Shown here piece by piece: positions 47,997 through 57,864 of a stretch of DNA of 64,000 bases. The stretch is from NCBI RefSeq assembly GCF_013394775.1, contig NZ_JABXYT010000001.1, forward strand, positions 2,268,501 through 2,332,500, in the 5' to 3' direction. The notes below the pieces were generated by a model. The model had not been told where the DNA came from. It saw only the letters and a program-made list of their open reading frames with translations, and did no database searches. This DNA comes from Oribacterium sp. oral taxon 102 (GTDB taxonomy: Bacteria > Bacillota > Clostridia > Lachnospirales > Lachnospiraceae). How positions within the stretch are numbered: position 1 is the stretch's first letter; every line of letters begins with the position of its first letter. Both the position numbers and the translations under genes were made by a program.

Positions 47997-48039
47997 CCTT
48001 CACGTATGCGTTTGTAAAACAGCCCGCCGGGCCCCATGG

Positions 48040-48492
48040 TTACTCCTTCTCCATCGATTCCTCGATACTGTTAAGCACCTTATACAAAAGCGTATAGAGG
48101 ACGCGCATCTCCTCCGGCGCAAGCTGTATGCAGCCGCGCATCTCCCCCGGGATCCTGGCGGCACGCTCCCGCAGCTGATCTCCCGCCTCTGTGATGCGGA
48201 CAATGAGGGAGCGCTCATCCTCCCGGGAACGCTCCCTGCTCAGAAGCCCCTTCTGCTCCAGCCGCTTCAGAAGCGGCGTCAGCGTCCCGGAATCCAGATA
48301 CAGGCAATCTCCAAGCTCCTTCACATTCACCTCTCTCCGCTCCCACAGCACCATCATCACGATATACTGGGTATAGGTCAGGTCGAACTCGCTGAGGAAG
48401 GGCTTGTAGCGCCGGGTCACCTCCTTCGCGCAGGCGTAAAGCGGGAAGCAAAGCTGGTTTTCCAATTTCAGATTGTCATAATTCTCTGCCAT
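48040..48492 (-). CDS. ohrR: MarR/OhrR-type redox-sensing regulator
   Basis: A 150-residue MarR-family protein. Cys15 (ENQLCFPLYACAKEV) is at the position of the peroxide-sensing Cys of Bacillus OhrR, and LTYTQYIVMMVLWE and the wing DERSLIVRIT are typical. It represses organic-peroxide resistance genes in known cases. It lies downstream of trxB and trxA, which fits control of redox genes; no ohr gene is nearby. Confidence 0.85.
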   Translation of the reverse strand: MAENYDNLKLENQLCFPLYACAKEVTRRYKPFLSEFDLTYTQYIVMMVLWERREVNVKELGDCLYLDSGTLTPLLKRLEQKGLLSRERSREDERSLIVRITEAGDQLRERAARIPGEMRGCIQLAPEEMRVLYTLLYKVLNSIEESMEKE

Positions 48493-48562
48493 ATTTTTCT
48501 CTCTTTTTATGTTTTCATCCCCGGACTGTGTATCGCATCGCGATCTACAAAGCCCGCCTCAT

Positions 48563-49474
48563 TCAGCCCGCATCGATATAGTTCACTGCCGCCAATGCCG
48601 CCACGGCGCCGTCTGCCGCCGCTGTCGCGAGCTGGCGCACACTCTTCGTCCGGCAGTCTCCCGCTGTGAAGATTCCTGCCGCCTCGGTCCGGCAGCTCTC
48701 TCCTGCCTCGATATAGCCCTTCGGATCCAGCTTTACGAGCCGGGCGAAGGCCGCGTTGTCCGGAGACTGCCCGATCGCTACGAAGAGCCCGTCTACCCGG
48801 AGCTCCCGTTCCCCGCCGCTCTTCTGATTCTTCACACGAATCGCACGGAGCCCGGAGGCATCGCTCTCAAGCGCGGTAATGACGCTGTCCAGCACGAATT
48901 CAACATTGTCCTTCACACGGAGCCGCTCTACCTCCTTCACATCTGCGCGGAATGCGTCACGCCGGTGGATCAGATACACCTTCTCACAGTAATTTGCGAG
49001 GAACTGCGCATCCTCCAGTGCCGTATTGCCGCCGCCGTTCACTGCCACAGTGCGATTCCGGAAGAACATTCCGTCACAGGTCGCGCAGTAGGAGACTCCC
49101 CTTCCGACGAGCTCCTGCTCGTTCGGGAGCCCGAGCGGACGATTCTTCGCGCCGGTCGCGAGGATCACTGCCCTCGCCTCATAACTGCCGCTGCCGGTCT
49201 CTACACGTTTCCCTGCGCCCTCCGCCTCTATGCCGATGACCTTCTCGAAACGAATCTCCGCGCCGAGATCCTTTGCTTGATTGTAGAGTCCGGTCGCGAA
49301 ATCGAAGCCGGAGATGTGTGCAATGCCCGGGTAGTTTTCGATGTCCGGTGTATTGACGATCTGCCCGCCGTAGCTCGCTGCCTCCAGCACCAGCACGGAT
49401 TTGCCGGCACGCACACCGTAAATCGCCGCAGAAAGCCCTGCGGTGCCCGCTCCTACAATAATGATATCATACAT
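48563..49474 (-). CDS. trxB: Thioredoxin reductase
   Basis: A 304-residue flavoprotein. The N-terminal FAD motif is IIVGAGTAGLSAAIYG, the redox centre is CATCDG (around residue 140), the NADPH motif is VNGGGNTALEDA, and the C-terminal FAD motif is GIFTAGDCR. It reduces thioredoxin with NADPH. I placed the start at 49474 after GGAGGG. Confidence 0.95.
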   Translation of the reverse strand: MYDIIIVGAGTAGLSAAIYGVRAGKSVLVLEAASYGGQIVNTPDIENYPGIAHISGFDFATGLYNQAKDLGAEIRFEKVIGIEAEGAGKRVETGSGSYEARAVILATGAKNRPLGLPNEQELVGRGVSYCATCDGMFFRNRTVAVNGGGNTALEDAQFLANYCEKVYLIHRRDAFRADVKEVERLRVKDNVEFVLDSVITALESDASGLRAIRVKNQKSGGERELRVDGLFVAIGQSPDNAAFARLVKLDPKGYIEAGESCRTEAAGIFTAGDCRTKSVRQLATAAADGAVAALAAVNYIDAG

Positions 49475-49499
49475 CTTTTCCCTCCGTCTCAAAAAGGAT

Positions 49500-49648
49500 A
49501 CAATCGCAAGCGATTGTCCTGAAGCGCTCTAAGCCGCGCGGCTCCTGCGATCAAAGATCGCAGGCAGTAAGGAAACAATTGCAAGCGATTGTCCCGAAGC
49601 GCTCTAAGCCATGCGGCTCCTGCGATCAAAGATCGCAGGCAGTAAGGA
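49500..49648. repeat. Two tandem 74-base units with paired hairpins
   Basis: Units at 49500-49573 and 49575-49648 are nearly identical. Each holds ACAATCGCAAGCGATTGT (8-2-8 hairpin) and CCTGCGATCaaaGATCGCAGG (9-3-9 hairpin), with AAGCGCTCTAAGCC between. The first unit also has GCCGCGCGGC. They lie between trxA and trxB. There is no coding potential. Confidence 0.85.
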
Positions 49649-49671
49649 GGCGGCCAAAATTGACCGCCTCC
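49646..49671 (-). terminator. Hairpin after trxA
   Basis: GGAGGCGG and CCGCCTCC (49646-49653 with 49664-49671), with only two T residues after it on the minus strand. Probably a weak terminator or 3' end stabiliser. Confidence 0.5.
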
Positions 49672-49723
49672 CCCTCTGCCGCTGCATTTCTCTGTCTTAC
49701 CACTCTGTCGGCGTTCTTATCCG

Positions 49724-50032
49724 TTACTTCAGGAGATCCAGCACCTGCTCCTTCGGAATGAATCCGGTATTCTGCTTGTAGATCTCGCCGTTCTTGAAGA
49801 CGATCAGGGTCGGTATCGCGCGGATCCCGAAGCGGCTCATCAGCTCAGACTCCTCGTCCGCATTGACCGCATAAACCTTAAAGTCCTTTGCCTCTCCGGC
49901 GATCTCCGCAATAATGGGAGAAAGCATCTTACACGGTCCGCACCAATCCGCCCAGAAATCCACAAGCACCGGAACCTCCGACCGCAGAACCTTCTCGTCA
50001 AACTCTGCTGCTGTAAGCTTTGTAGCTGCCAT
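49724..50032 (-). CDS. trxA: Thioredoxin
   Basis: A 102-residue thioredoxin with the active site FWADWCGPCKMLSP and the cis-Pro segment IRAIPTLIVF. Standard length. It is the first gene of the trxA-trxB-ohrR group, though the repeats and a hairpin before trxB may separate the transcripts. Confidence 0.97.
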   Translation of the reverse strand: MAATKLTAAEFDEKVLRSEVPVLVDFWADWCGPCKMLSPIIAEIAGEAKDFKVYAVNADEESELMSRFGIRAIPTLIVFKNGEIYKQNTGFIPKEQVLDLLK

Positions 50033-50115
50033 TTTATTACCTCCTGTTTTCTCTCATATGCATAAGCGTTCTGCTAAAGCATTTGCAATTCAGCGAATCG
50101 CTCCTTGATGATTGT

Positions 50116-50144
50116 ATTTTACACAACTCATTTTATTTTGTCAA
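50116..50144 (-). promoter_or_regulatory. Promoter of trxA
   Basis: On the minus strand TTGACA (50139-50144), 17 bases, TAAAAT (50116-50121). The leader is about 75 bases, and GGAGG precedes the trxA start. The remaining gap to 50267 is AT-rich with a small AGCAA/TTGCT palindrome after recX. Confidence 0.88.
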
Positions 50145-50267
50145 GAAAAATTTAATTTTGGAAAATATTATTTCTCACAGCATTTTTAAAAGTTCAGGGA
50201 AGCCATTCGCAATTCGCCGAAACAGAAACGAATGTCATGAATTCAAAATAAAATTTCAGCAAATTGC

Positions 50268-50846
50268 TCATAAGGGCATCTGCCCCTGCTCCAGCTCGAG
50301 ACGCAGCGCCCGTTCCACGAGCTCATAGGAAAAGCCCTTGCGCAGCAGCGCAGCGAAAAGCTTCCGCCGTGCCGCTTCGTCCGGCATTTCCTGTCTCCGG
50401 CACTTCTTCCGGATCAGGTGCCGGAGCGCGGCAAGCTCTGTCTCTTCGCTGTCTCCTTCGGCACGATACTCCGCGATCACCTCCCGGATATCCTGCCGCG
50501 AAACGCCTCGCTGACAGAGCTTCTGCTCGATCTCCCGAAGGGACTTCGTCCCCTCATAATACGCGATCAGCTGTCTCGCATAACGCCGGTCATCCAAATA
50601 CCCGTACTCCTTCAGGAAATTCATCGTCTCGTCAATGATCTCCGCATCGTACTTTCCCGAACGCCGAAGCTTCTCCCTGAGACGGCTCTCCGTCTTCTCC
50701 GAAGCGGTAATCAGGTAGAGGCAGCGTTCCCTGCAGCGGTTCCGAAGCTGCTCCCGCGCCGAAAGAGAAGCGGGGTCAAGGGAATAACTCCCGACCCCGC
50801 CATACTCCTCAAGAAATGCAGACGTATCTCTCATCTCAGCCCTCAT
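50268..50846 (-). CDS. recX: RecA regulatory protein RecX
   Basis: A 192-residue helical protein of the RecX family: [59 protein letters not shown] and a C-terminal [12 protein letters not shown]. It binds RecA filaments and limits their activity. The start ATG at 50846 overlaps the recA end by 11 bases; a second ATG at 50834 is an alternative. Confidence 0.9.
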   Translation of the reverse strand: MRAEMRDTSAFLEEYGGVGSYSLDPASLSAREQLRNRCRERCLYLITASEKTESRLREKLRRSGKYDAEIIDETMNFLKEYGYLDDRRYARQLIAYYEGTKSLREIEQKLCQRGVSRQDIREVIAEYRAEGDSEETELAALRHLIRKKCRRQEMPDEAARRKLFAALLRKGFSYELVERALRLELEQGQMPL

Positions 50847-51936
50847 CCAGCCCGAAGCTGCTCTTCCCGGAGGATGCCTCCTCTTGATACTCCACTGCCG
50901 GCAGCCCGAACTTCTCCCGCACCTTATTCTCGATCTCCGTGCGAATCTGCGGATTCTGCCTCAGGTACTCCTTGGCGTTTTCTCTGCCCTGTCCGATCTT
51001 GCTGCCGCTGTACGCGAACCATGCACCGCTCTTCTCGACGATATTCTCATTGACCGCGAGATCCAGCACATCCCCCTCGCGGGAAATGCCGTTTCCGAAG
51101 GTAATATCGAACTCACACTGCTTAAAGGGCGGCGCGATCTTGTTCTTCACGACCTTCACCTTGACATGATTGCCGGATGCCTCTCCGTCGCTCCCCTTGA
51201 TCGTATCGACCCGGCGGATGTCCAAACGGACGGAGGCATAGAACTTCAGCGCTCTCCCTCCGGCAGTCGTCTCCGGACTTCCGAACATGACGCCGACCTT
51301 CTCCCGAAGCTGGTTGATGAAGATCAGGATGCTGTTAGACTTCGAAACGACGGAGGTCAGCTTCCGGAGCGCCTGCGACATCAGTCTCGCCTGCAGTCCC
51401 ACATGGGCATCCCCCATCTCGCCGTCGATCTCCGCCTTCGGCACCAGCGCAGCCACCGAGTCGATGACGAGAATGTCTATCGCGCCGGAGCGCACCATCG
51501 TCTCTGCAATCTCGAGCGCCTGCTCACCGGAATCCGGCTGTGAAATGTAGAGGTTATCGATATCCACGCCGATCGCCGAGGCATATCTCGGATCCAGCGC
51601 GTGCTCTGCGTCAATGAAGCCGGCAATGCCTCCCCGCTTCTGCACCTCGGAAACCGCATGCAGTGCCAGTGTCGTCTTACCTGAGGACTCCGGACCGTAG
51701 ATCTCGATGATCCTGCCCCTCGGGAAGCCTCCGGCACCGAGCGCGATATCCAGAGAGAGCGCACCGGTCGGGATCGTCTCGATATTCTTATTGACACTGG
51801 ACTCGCCCAGCTTCATGACAGATCCCTTGCCGAAGTTCTTCTCGATCTGCGTCAGCGCCACATCCAGCGCCTTCCGCTTCTCCTCCTGATTTTCCAACTG
51901 TGTCACTGCCGTCTTGCTTGCCGCCTTTGCCGCCAT
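50836..51936 (-). CDS. recA: Recombinase RecA
   Basis: A 366-residue recombinase. Walker A is GPESSGKTT, and the catalytic Glu and DNA loops lie in [53 protein letters not shown] (in parts). It drives homologous recombination and LexA cleavage. The ATG follows GCGAGGA. It is co-transcribed with recX. Confidence 0.98.
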   Translation of the reverse strand: MAAKAASKTAVTQLENQEEKRKALDVALTQIEKNFGKGSVMKLGESSVNKNIETIPTGALSLDIALGAGGFPRGRIIEIYGPESSGKTTLALHAVSEVQKRGGIAGFIDAEHALDPRYASAIGVDIDNLYISQPDSGEQALEIAETMVRSGAIDILVIDSVAALVPKAEIDGEMGDAHVGLQARLMSQALRKLTSVVSKSNSILIFINQLREKVGVMFGSPETTAGGRALKFYASVRLDIRRVDTIKGSDGEASGNHVKVKVVKNKIAPPFKQCEFDITFGNGISREGDVLDLAVNENIVEKSGAWFAYSGSKIGQGRENAKEYLRQNPQIRTEIENKVREKFGLPAVEYQEEASSGKSSFGLDEG

Positions 51937-51977
51937 ATCGCTGTCCTCGCTTTATGTTTTATAGAAGATAAATTCAT

Positions 51978-52030
51978 AAACATCTGTTCTCAATGTTTGT
52001 GATTCTAGCAAAAAACCTCTGTTCTGTCAA
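51978..52030 (-). promoter_or_regulatory. recA promoter with two LexA (SOS) boxes
   Basis: On the minus strand TTGACA (52025-52030), 17 bases, TAGAAT (52002-52007). GAACAGAGGTTT (52024-52013) lies in the spacer and GAACAGATGTTT (51989-51978) just downstream of the -10; both match the Firmicute LexA box GAAC-4-GTTC with one change. Binding at either would block the polymerase. Confidence 0.82.
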
Positions 52031-52128
52031 GAAAATACCTTGCTCTGTCCGGAACGCCGATACACAATGAACACGAGTGAAACGTAGATTGTGTTCCGCT
52101 GCCCTCTGGCTTCGGTACCTCCAATAGT

Positions 52129-52137
52129 ATTATAGCA
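52129..52137 (-). promoter_or_regulatory. Possible upstream recA promoter
   Basis: TGCTATAAT on the minus strand is an extended -10 without a good -35, about 190 bases before recA. The putative leader would contain GGAACACAAT and ATTGTGT arms (52065-52097). Confidence 0.3.
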
Positions 52138-52178
52138 CGAACAGCGTACCCCTCCTATACTCTATAAAAAGACATGCT

Positions 52179-53414
52179 TTATTCCAGCGTAAGCATCCCC
52201 TTGTGCACCGCCTGCTCATAGCGGAATACCGCCTGCCCGTAGTCGAGCCGCGCCTGCAACGCGGCATTTTCCTTACTGATATAATCAAGCTGCAGTCCGC
52301 TGTACTCCGCATTTCCGAGGAGCCCCAGATTCTCCATTCGCTCGGCACGCTCCTTCTTTCTCCTTGCAAGCTCCGCTGAGGTCTCCGCGGCAGTCTCTGC
52401 CGCCGCCTTCTGCCCGACCGCGTCCCACAGGCTCTGCATCTCCAGCCGCACCTGCTCCGAAACGTGCGCAATGCTGATTTCCCGCTGATCCCACTTCGTG
52501 AAATCCGCATCCTTGATTCGCTGCGCCGTACCGTATTCTGCGTTCTGCTGCAGAGCGGAGGCAATATCTGTCTCGAGACTCCGCCCCTCCAGATAGTTGA
52601 GAGGGTAGTCCGGAAGCTCGCCGAGACAGATATTCCGATAGGAGAGCGTTGTCCAGCCCAGACTGGTGCCCAGCGTCCGAAGCAGCTTATCCATCCCGTC
52701 CTGCAGCTTCCCGAGATTATTCTCCGCTTCCCGAAGCTTCCCCTCCGCTTCCGTCACGGACAGTGCTGTCGCCGTCCCGAGCGCCTGCTGCTTCACTGCC
52801 TTTTCATAGCTCTGCCGATACAGCTCGCACTGCTGTCGGAGGAGCCGCTCCGTCAGCTCCATTCCCTTATAGGTATAGAAGAGTCCCTGCATGGCATTCC
52901 CAAACTGCTTCTTTCCATTGTAGAAGCCCGCCTGAATGGCGCGGACGGCGTTCTGCTCCGACCGTCTCGTATCCTTCAGGCTCTCCGTGAGCTGCTTCAC
53001 CATCGGGGCGGCGAGACCCTCGCCTCTGCCGTCCTTCGCCTGCTCCAACGCGCTGATCTGCCCGGCCAGCGCCGCCCGAAGCTCCGGGCTGTCCGTCTCG
53101 GCGCGCAGCGTCCGCAGATCCTCTATGCTGTCCGAGAGCCCGTCCCGGATCTCCTGTCTCGCCCGCTTCAGCTCCTGCTCTACGTTCTGCACCGGCGCCA
53201 TACTGTCCGAAATCGTCTGCTTCTCCATCCTTCCCAGTATGGAATACTCGGAAACCAGCTCCGGCACCTCCAGAAACTCTATGCGATCGTCCGTGAGATC
53301 ATAGGATGCCTCCGCCGTTTCCGAAAAAGCAGTTTGGGAGGGCAGGAACAGGCAGAGAAGCAGCGCTGCAAGCATTGCTCCCCTGCCGGATCCTCTCTGT
53401 ACTACGCGCATCAT
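52179..53414 (-). CDS. TolC-like protein of RND pump operon, second copy
   Basis: A 411-residue exported protein with a signal peptide (AMLAALLLCLFLPSQTAFS) and mostly long helices with coiled-coil heptads, repeated as in outer membrane efflux proteins (QQALGTATALSVTEAEGKLREAENNLGKLQ). It is shorter than E. coli TolC (493 residues) and I see no beta-barrel strands. It is last in the operon, 13 bases after the first copy; the start at 53414 follows GGAGGGGAGG. Only distantly similar to the first copy. Confidence 0.72.
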   Translation of the reverse strand: MMRVVQRGSGRGAMLAALLLCLFLPSQTAFSETAEASYDLTDDRIEFLEVPELVSEYSILGRMEKQTISDSMAPVQNVEQELKRARQEIRDGLSDSIEDLRTLRAETDSPELRAALAGQISALEQAKDGRGEGLAAPMVKQLTESLKDTRRSEQNAVRAIQAGFYNGKKQFGNAMQGLFYTYKGMELTERLLRQQCELYRQSYEKAVKQQALGTATALSVTEAEGKLREAENNLGKLQDGMDKLLRTLGTSLGWTTLSYRNICLGELPDYPLNYLEGRSLETDIASALQQNAEYGTAQRIKDADFTKWDQREISIAHVSEQVRLEMQSLWDAVGQKAAAETAAETSAELARRKKERAERMENLGLLGNAEYSGLQLDYISKENAALQARLDYGQAVFRYEQAVHKGMLTLE

Positions 53415-53427
53415 ATTGCCTCCCCTC

Positions 53428-54624
53428 CTATTCGTTTCCGGCATTGGCGGTAGCGATGCCATCCCGTCCCGCAAGATAATCATAATACTCCGAGGCGAGA
53501 CTGTACTCCGCGATCCGCACGGAAAGCTCCGCGCTTTCCGCTGCAAAGCGTGCCTGTTCCAGATCCCGGGCACTCGCCGCGCCCAATGAGAAGCTCCGCT
53601 CTGCCTTCTGCAGTGCGGCAGCCGCATTCTGCGCCGTAAGCCTTGCCTGCGAGAGGCCGCCCTCCGCCTGCTTCACCGCCTGATAGCGGGAAATCATATC
53701 CGAGCGCACCGCCTCCTTCTGATTTTCAATCCGCAATCCGAGCTGATTGACCTGCCCGTCCGTCCCGGAGACCGCCTGCTTCCGTTCGCTGATGCGAATC
53801 GCAAGATTATTCTGCAGGGCAAGCTTCGTGTCCGTATCCAGATGCAATCCGGAGAGCTGCTCTGCCGTCGGAAGCGGAACCGCGCAGAGCTCCGGAGATG
53901 CGTCATACTTCCAGCCGAGATTCACCGCGAGAAGCTGCCGGAGCTTCTTAAGCTGTGTCTCCGCCTCCTGGAGAGAAAGAGCAGACTGCTCCCAGCTTTC
54001 CTTCGTCATAAGCGTATCCAGGGCAGTCCCCTGTCCCGCTGCCTCCCGGCGCACTGCAGCCTCGTAGAGGCTTTGGTTGTGAGAAGCCTTAAGGGCAAAC
54101 AGCTTCCGCTGCTCCTCCGAGGAACGGATCGTAATGATGGATTTCCGTATGGTTTCCGTCACGGTCTGCTCAGTCTGCTCGATCTGCGCACGAGCTGCCT
54201 CCCGATCCGTAGACTGGGCAGTGCTGTCCAGAGCAGTTCGCACACTGCTGGTCTGGTATTCCAGATCCGCCATCGCCTGTTCGATATCTGTACCGGCTCT
54301 GCTGCTGGCTTCGCTGTAGCGCTGCTCTACCGCCTCCAGCGCCGAAGAAATGCCGACATGGTAAAGTCCGTCGTGCTCATTGTCCCGGAAACGGATCCAA
54401 AGCTCCGAAACCGTCGGATTGTATTCATGCACCAGATCTCTCAGCTCGTCCCAGTCAATCCGGTTGTCGCGGAGCTTCGCCCATTCCTCGCTCGTCCGCT
54501 CCCGCTCATAAGAGCTCTGGTGCGGACTCATGTCTACATTCGAGCCGAAGGCAAAGGCATTCCGGCTCATCAGCAGTATCAGCATCGCGCTCATGGCGGC
54601 AGCCGCCGCTCTCTTTCCTTTCAT
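53428..54624 (-). CDS. TolC-like protein of RND pump operon, first copy
   Basis: A 398-residue exported protein with signal peptide MKGKRAAAAAMSAMLILLMS cleaved near AFA. Residues about 60-390 are long helices typical of the TolC family: DELRDLVHEYNPTVSELW near the N-terminus resembles the ALxxNPxL motif, followed by the repeated SLQEAETQLKKLRQLLAVNLGW and ARDLEQARFAAESAEL. No clear beta-barrel portion is seen. It follows the RND gene by 64 bases. In a monoderm it may form a periplasm-like or wall-spanning conduit. Confidence 0.75.
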   Translation of the reverse strand: MKGKRAAAAAMSAMLILLMSRNAFAFGSNVDMSPHQSSYERERTSEEWAKLRDNRIDWDELRDLVHEYNPTVSELWIRFRDNEHDGLYHVGISSALEAVEQRYSEASSRAGTDIEQAMADLEYQTSSVRTALDSTAQSTDREAARAQIEQTEQTVTETIRKSIITIRSSEEQRKLFALKASHNQSLYEAAVRREAAGQGTALDTLMTKESWEQSALSLQEAETQLKKLRQLLAVNLGWKYDASPELCAVPLPTAEQLSGLHLDTDTKLALQNNLAIRISERKQAVSGTDGQVNQLGLRIENQKEAVRSDMISRYQAVKQAEGGLSQARLTAQNAAAALQKAERSFSLGAASARDLEQARFAAESAELSVRIAEYSLASEYYDYLAGRDGIATANAGNE

Positions 54625-54688
54625 ATCCGTCTCCCTCTATTCCCTCTATCCTCTTTCTCCCTCCGCCAAAAGGCAGAGCGCTGTTTCC

Positions 54689-57600
54689 TTAATCGAAGCT
54701 CTCCCCTTCCGAGTATTCCCAGCTCTGCCGGAAGCTTCTTTCCTCCTCGCGGCGTCTCCGGTATTCCGCCTCCGGGTTCTTGCCCTCCATATAGCCGGGG
54801 GCAGGGATCTCCCTCTGTCTCCTCTTTTTGCCGGTCATCAGATAGTAGTAAATCGGCAGCATCAGGAGCGACAGGATGGTAGAGGCGAGCAATCCTCCCA
54901 CATCGACCATCGCGAGTCCCTGCATCATCGCGCCGTTGTCTCCGAAGCCAACCGCCATCGGCACCATGGAAATGACGGTCGTCAGCGTCGTCATCAGGAT
55001 CGGGCGAAGACGCGTCGCGCCCGCCTCGACCAGCGCGCGGTTCAGCGGCATTTCCTCCCTGTACTGGTTCACGGTATCCACATAGAGAATACCGTTGTTC
55101 ACGACCGTTCCGACCAGCATCAGGAAGCCGAGCAGCGAGGTCATGGACAGCGTGACGTCGAAGAGCCAGAGCAGACCGAAGGAGCCGATCAGGGAAAGCG
55201 GGATCGTCGTCATAACCATGAAGCTGTAGCGCATCGACTCAAACTGCGCCGCCATCACTACGAAGACCAGAAATACCGCGATCAATATCGCGTTGCCGAG
55301 AGAACGAAACTCCTCGTTCATGCTCTCCGTGGAGCTGTTCAGTGCTGTCGTCACATCCTCATTGAGATGCTTCGCCAGCACCTCCTCATCCAGAATCCGG
55401 CGCGTATTCTGCGTTGCCGCATCTGTGAAGCTCGCCGTAACCGTCGCCTGATAGCGCCGGTCACTCCGGCTGATAGATGCCGGGGAATCCTCGAAGCGGA
55501 TATCCGCGACATTATCCAGCTTGACCTGCTTGCCGGACGGGGTCGTCAGCATGATATTCTGCACCTTCTCGAGATCGTCATATTCCGAATCCGGATACTC
55601 CACCTTAACGGAGACGCTCTGCCCGTCCACATCCATCTTCATCGCCTCCGCGCCGGAGAGGATCGCATTGACGCTCTGCCCGATCTGCACCGGTGCCAGT
55701 CCCTCTGCCGCTGCCCGGATCGGGTCTACCTGTATCTTCACAAGAGGCGCGGAATTTTCCAGCGTGGAATGCACTGCCGTCACATCGGGCCGCGCCTGTA
55801 GCTCTCGTACAATCGCATCCGAGCTTTCCTTCAGCTTCGTATAGTCCGTCGCCTCCAGAATCGCTTCGTAGCCGTTTGTCTCTGTAGACATAGAGGACAT
55901 CATAGAGCTCGCATCCACTGTCACGACTGCGTTCGTAATGTCCTGCAGCTCCTTCTTCCAGACCTTCACCTTCTCTGCCGTCTTCATCGAACGGTCTTTC
56001 CGGAGATATTGCGTTACCGTATTGCCGCCGCTCGAGAAAATGCTGGAGCCGCCGCTCGTCACCATGTAGCGGTCGGTATCCGGATCTGCGGCAACCTGCG
56101 TCTCGATCTCCTTCAGGATCTCGTCTACCTCCGAGAGCTTCAGTCCCGGACGGGTTTCCACAGAGATATTTACCGTTCCCTCGTCGGTCTGCGGCATCAT
56201 TTCCATTCGGATCTGCGTCGCCAGAAAGAGGGAAATCACCACCATTGCCAAAGTACTGAGCACTACCGCCGCCTTGTGGCGGAGCAGCTTCGTCACGATC
56301 CCGCGGTAAGCGCCCTGCATTGCCCTTACCCAGCCGTATGCCGGCGCCTTCGTATTCTCCCTCGGCCGGTACATCACATAGGTCAGCGGCACGATAGAAA
56401 TCGCGGAGAGGAGGGACGCCGCCATACAGAAGACGATAGTGAAGCCAAGCGGCGCGAAGAACTGCCCGGACAGCCCCTGCAGAAAGCCCAGAGGCAGAAA
56501 TACCACACAGGTGGTCAGCGTCGAGCCGAAGACTGAGGTGCCGACCGTGCGGATCGAGTCCACCGCTGCCTCTCTCCGGCTGCGCCCGTTGGCGTCACGA
56601 TAGCGATCCATTGCCCGGAAGCAGGCCTCCAGCACGACGATAGAGTTGTCCACCATCATGCCGACGCCCAGCACGAGCGCGGAGAGTGTAATCATATTCA
56701 GGGAGTAGCCCATTCCCCACATAAAGACAAGTGCGCCCAGTATCGCGATCGGAATGGAGGTGCCGACGATCAGGGATGCCTTCCAATCTCCGAAGAAGAG
56801 GAAAATGATCGCCATAGAAATCACGATCGCCATGATCATCGTCTGGAACACGCTGGAAAGTGACGAAAGGATCGTATCCGCGCTGTCGTCGATAATGATA
56901 ATTTCCAGATTTTTGTCCTGCGCCCGCAGCGTCTCGAGCTGCGCCTTCACCGCACGGGAAAGCGTTACCGCGGAATCCTTCTGTGTTTTCGTGATGCTCA
57001 GTGTGACCGTATCGTTCCCATTGTAGCGCCCAATCGCCGTCTGTTCCTTCAGCGTCGTGCCAATCACCGCCACATCCCGAAGATACAGCGTGTCACCGGT
57101 TCCCGTCGTGATCGGCAGCTCCCGCAGCCGGTCGACATTATCATAGGAAACGCCGGTCGTCACGGAGAGCTCCTGCGAGCCGACACCGGTCGTCCCTGCG
57201 GGATAGCTGAAATCCGCCGAGCTGATCGCCTGACTGATCTGCGCCATGGACAGATGATACTGACTCAGCTTCTCCGGGATCAGCTCCACCTTCACATACT
57301 GCTCCTGTCCTCCGCTCGCGGAAACAGACGCCACGGAGGAGAGCTTCTCCAGCTTCGGCGTGATCTCCGTCTTAACGTAATTGTACATATTTGCCTGCGA
57401 AGGGTTGTTGACCGCGAGAACCATAGACGCCTGTTCATTCATGTCCAATGAGACGAAGCTAGGCTCCTCCGCGTCCTTCGGCAGTCCGCTTTTCAGCGCA
57501 TCCACCTTTTTCTTCAGCTCGTCATACGCCTTACTCATGTCCGTACCGTAGTTATAGCGTACCATGACCAGAGAATAGTTCTCATTGGACTGCGATGAAA

Positions 57601-57841
57601 TCGTCTTGACGTCGGAAAGATTCGCTGCTCCCTCCTCGATCTTTTTGGTCACGAGGCGGTCTACGTCCTCCGGGGCTGCACCCGGATAGGTCGTCGTGAT
57701 AATCATCATCGGATAATTCACATTGAACATCAGCTCCAGCTTGGAGTTGGCAAGTGCCATGAAGCCGAAGAAAATCAGACTGATGATTGCCAGCAGCGTT
57801 GTCACCGGACGCCGCAGGACAAGCTTTGTTATTTTTTCCAT
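54689..57841 (-). CDS. RND-family efflux transporter (AcrB/HAE type)
   Basis: A 1050-residue transporter with twelve membrane segments and two large extracellular loops, as in AcrB and SwrC. Near residue 400 the relay motif is GMMVDNSIVVLE, with Asp-Asn where AcrB has Asp407-Asp408, and in the eleventh segment region VGTVVNNGILYVD has Asn where AcrB has Lys940. Such substitutions are common in Firmicute members. It exports drugs, lipids or peptides with the adaptor next to it. It lies 23 bases after the adaptor gene. Confidence 0.93.
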   Translation of the reverse strand: MEKITKLVLRRPVTTLLAIISLIFFGFMALANSKLELMFNVNYPMMIITTTYPGAAPEDVDRLVTKKIEEGAANLSDVKTISSQSNENYSLVMVRYNYGTDMSKAYDELKKKVDALKSGLPKDAEEPSFVSLDMNEQASMVLAVNNPSQANMYNYVKTEITPKLEKLSSVASVSASGGQEQYVKVELIPEKLSQYHLSMAQISQAISSADFSYPAGTTGVGSQELSVTTGVSYDNVDRLRELPITTGTGDTLYLRDVAVIGTTLKEQTAIGRYNGNDTVTLSITKTQKDSAVTLSRAVKAQLETLRAQDKNLEIIIIDDSADTILSSLSSVFQTMIMAIVISMAIIFLFFGDWKASLIVGTSIPIAILGALVFMWGMGYSLNMITLSALVLGVGMMVDNSIVVLEACFRAMDRYRDANGRSRREAAVDSIRTVGTSVFGSTLTTCVVFLPLGFLQGLSGQFFAPLGFTIVFCMAASLLSAISIVPLTYVMYRPRENTKAPAYGWVRAMQGAYRGIVTKLLRHKAAVVLSTLAMVVISLFLATQIRMEMMPQTDEGTVNISVETRPGLKLSEVDEILKEIETQVAADPDTDRYMVTSGGSSIFSSGGNTVTQYLRKDRSMKTAEKVKVWKKELQDITNAVVTVDASSMMSSMSTETNGYEAILEATDYTKLKESSDAIVRELQARPDVTAVHSTLENSAPLVKIQVDPIRAAAEGLAPVQIGQSVNAILSGAEAMKMDVDGQSVSVKVEYPDSEYDDLEKVQNIMLTTPSGKQVKLDNVADIRFEDSPASISRSDRRYQATVTASFTDAATQNTRRILDEEVLAKHLNEDVTTALNSSTESMNEEFRSLGNAILIAVFLVFVVMAAQFESMRYSFMVMTTIPLSLIGSFGLLWLFDVTLSMTSLLGFLMLVGTVVNNGILYVDTVNQYREEMPLNRALVEAGATRLRPILMTTLTTVISMVPMAVGFGDNGAMMQGLAMVDVGGLLASTILSLLMLPIYYYLMTGKKRRQREIPAPGYMEGKNPEAEYRRRREEERSFRQSWEYSEGESFD

Positions 57842-57864
57842 TTTCGCTTCTTCGCTCCTCTGCC

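Noticed and set aside
49500..49648. CRISPR array
   Set aside because: Only two 74-base units, one base apart, each with internal hairpins, and no cas genes.
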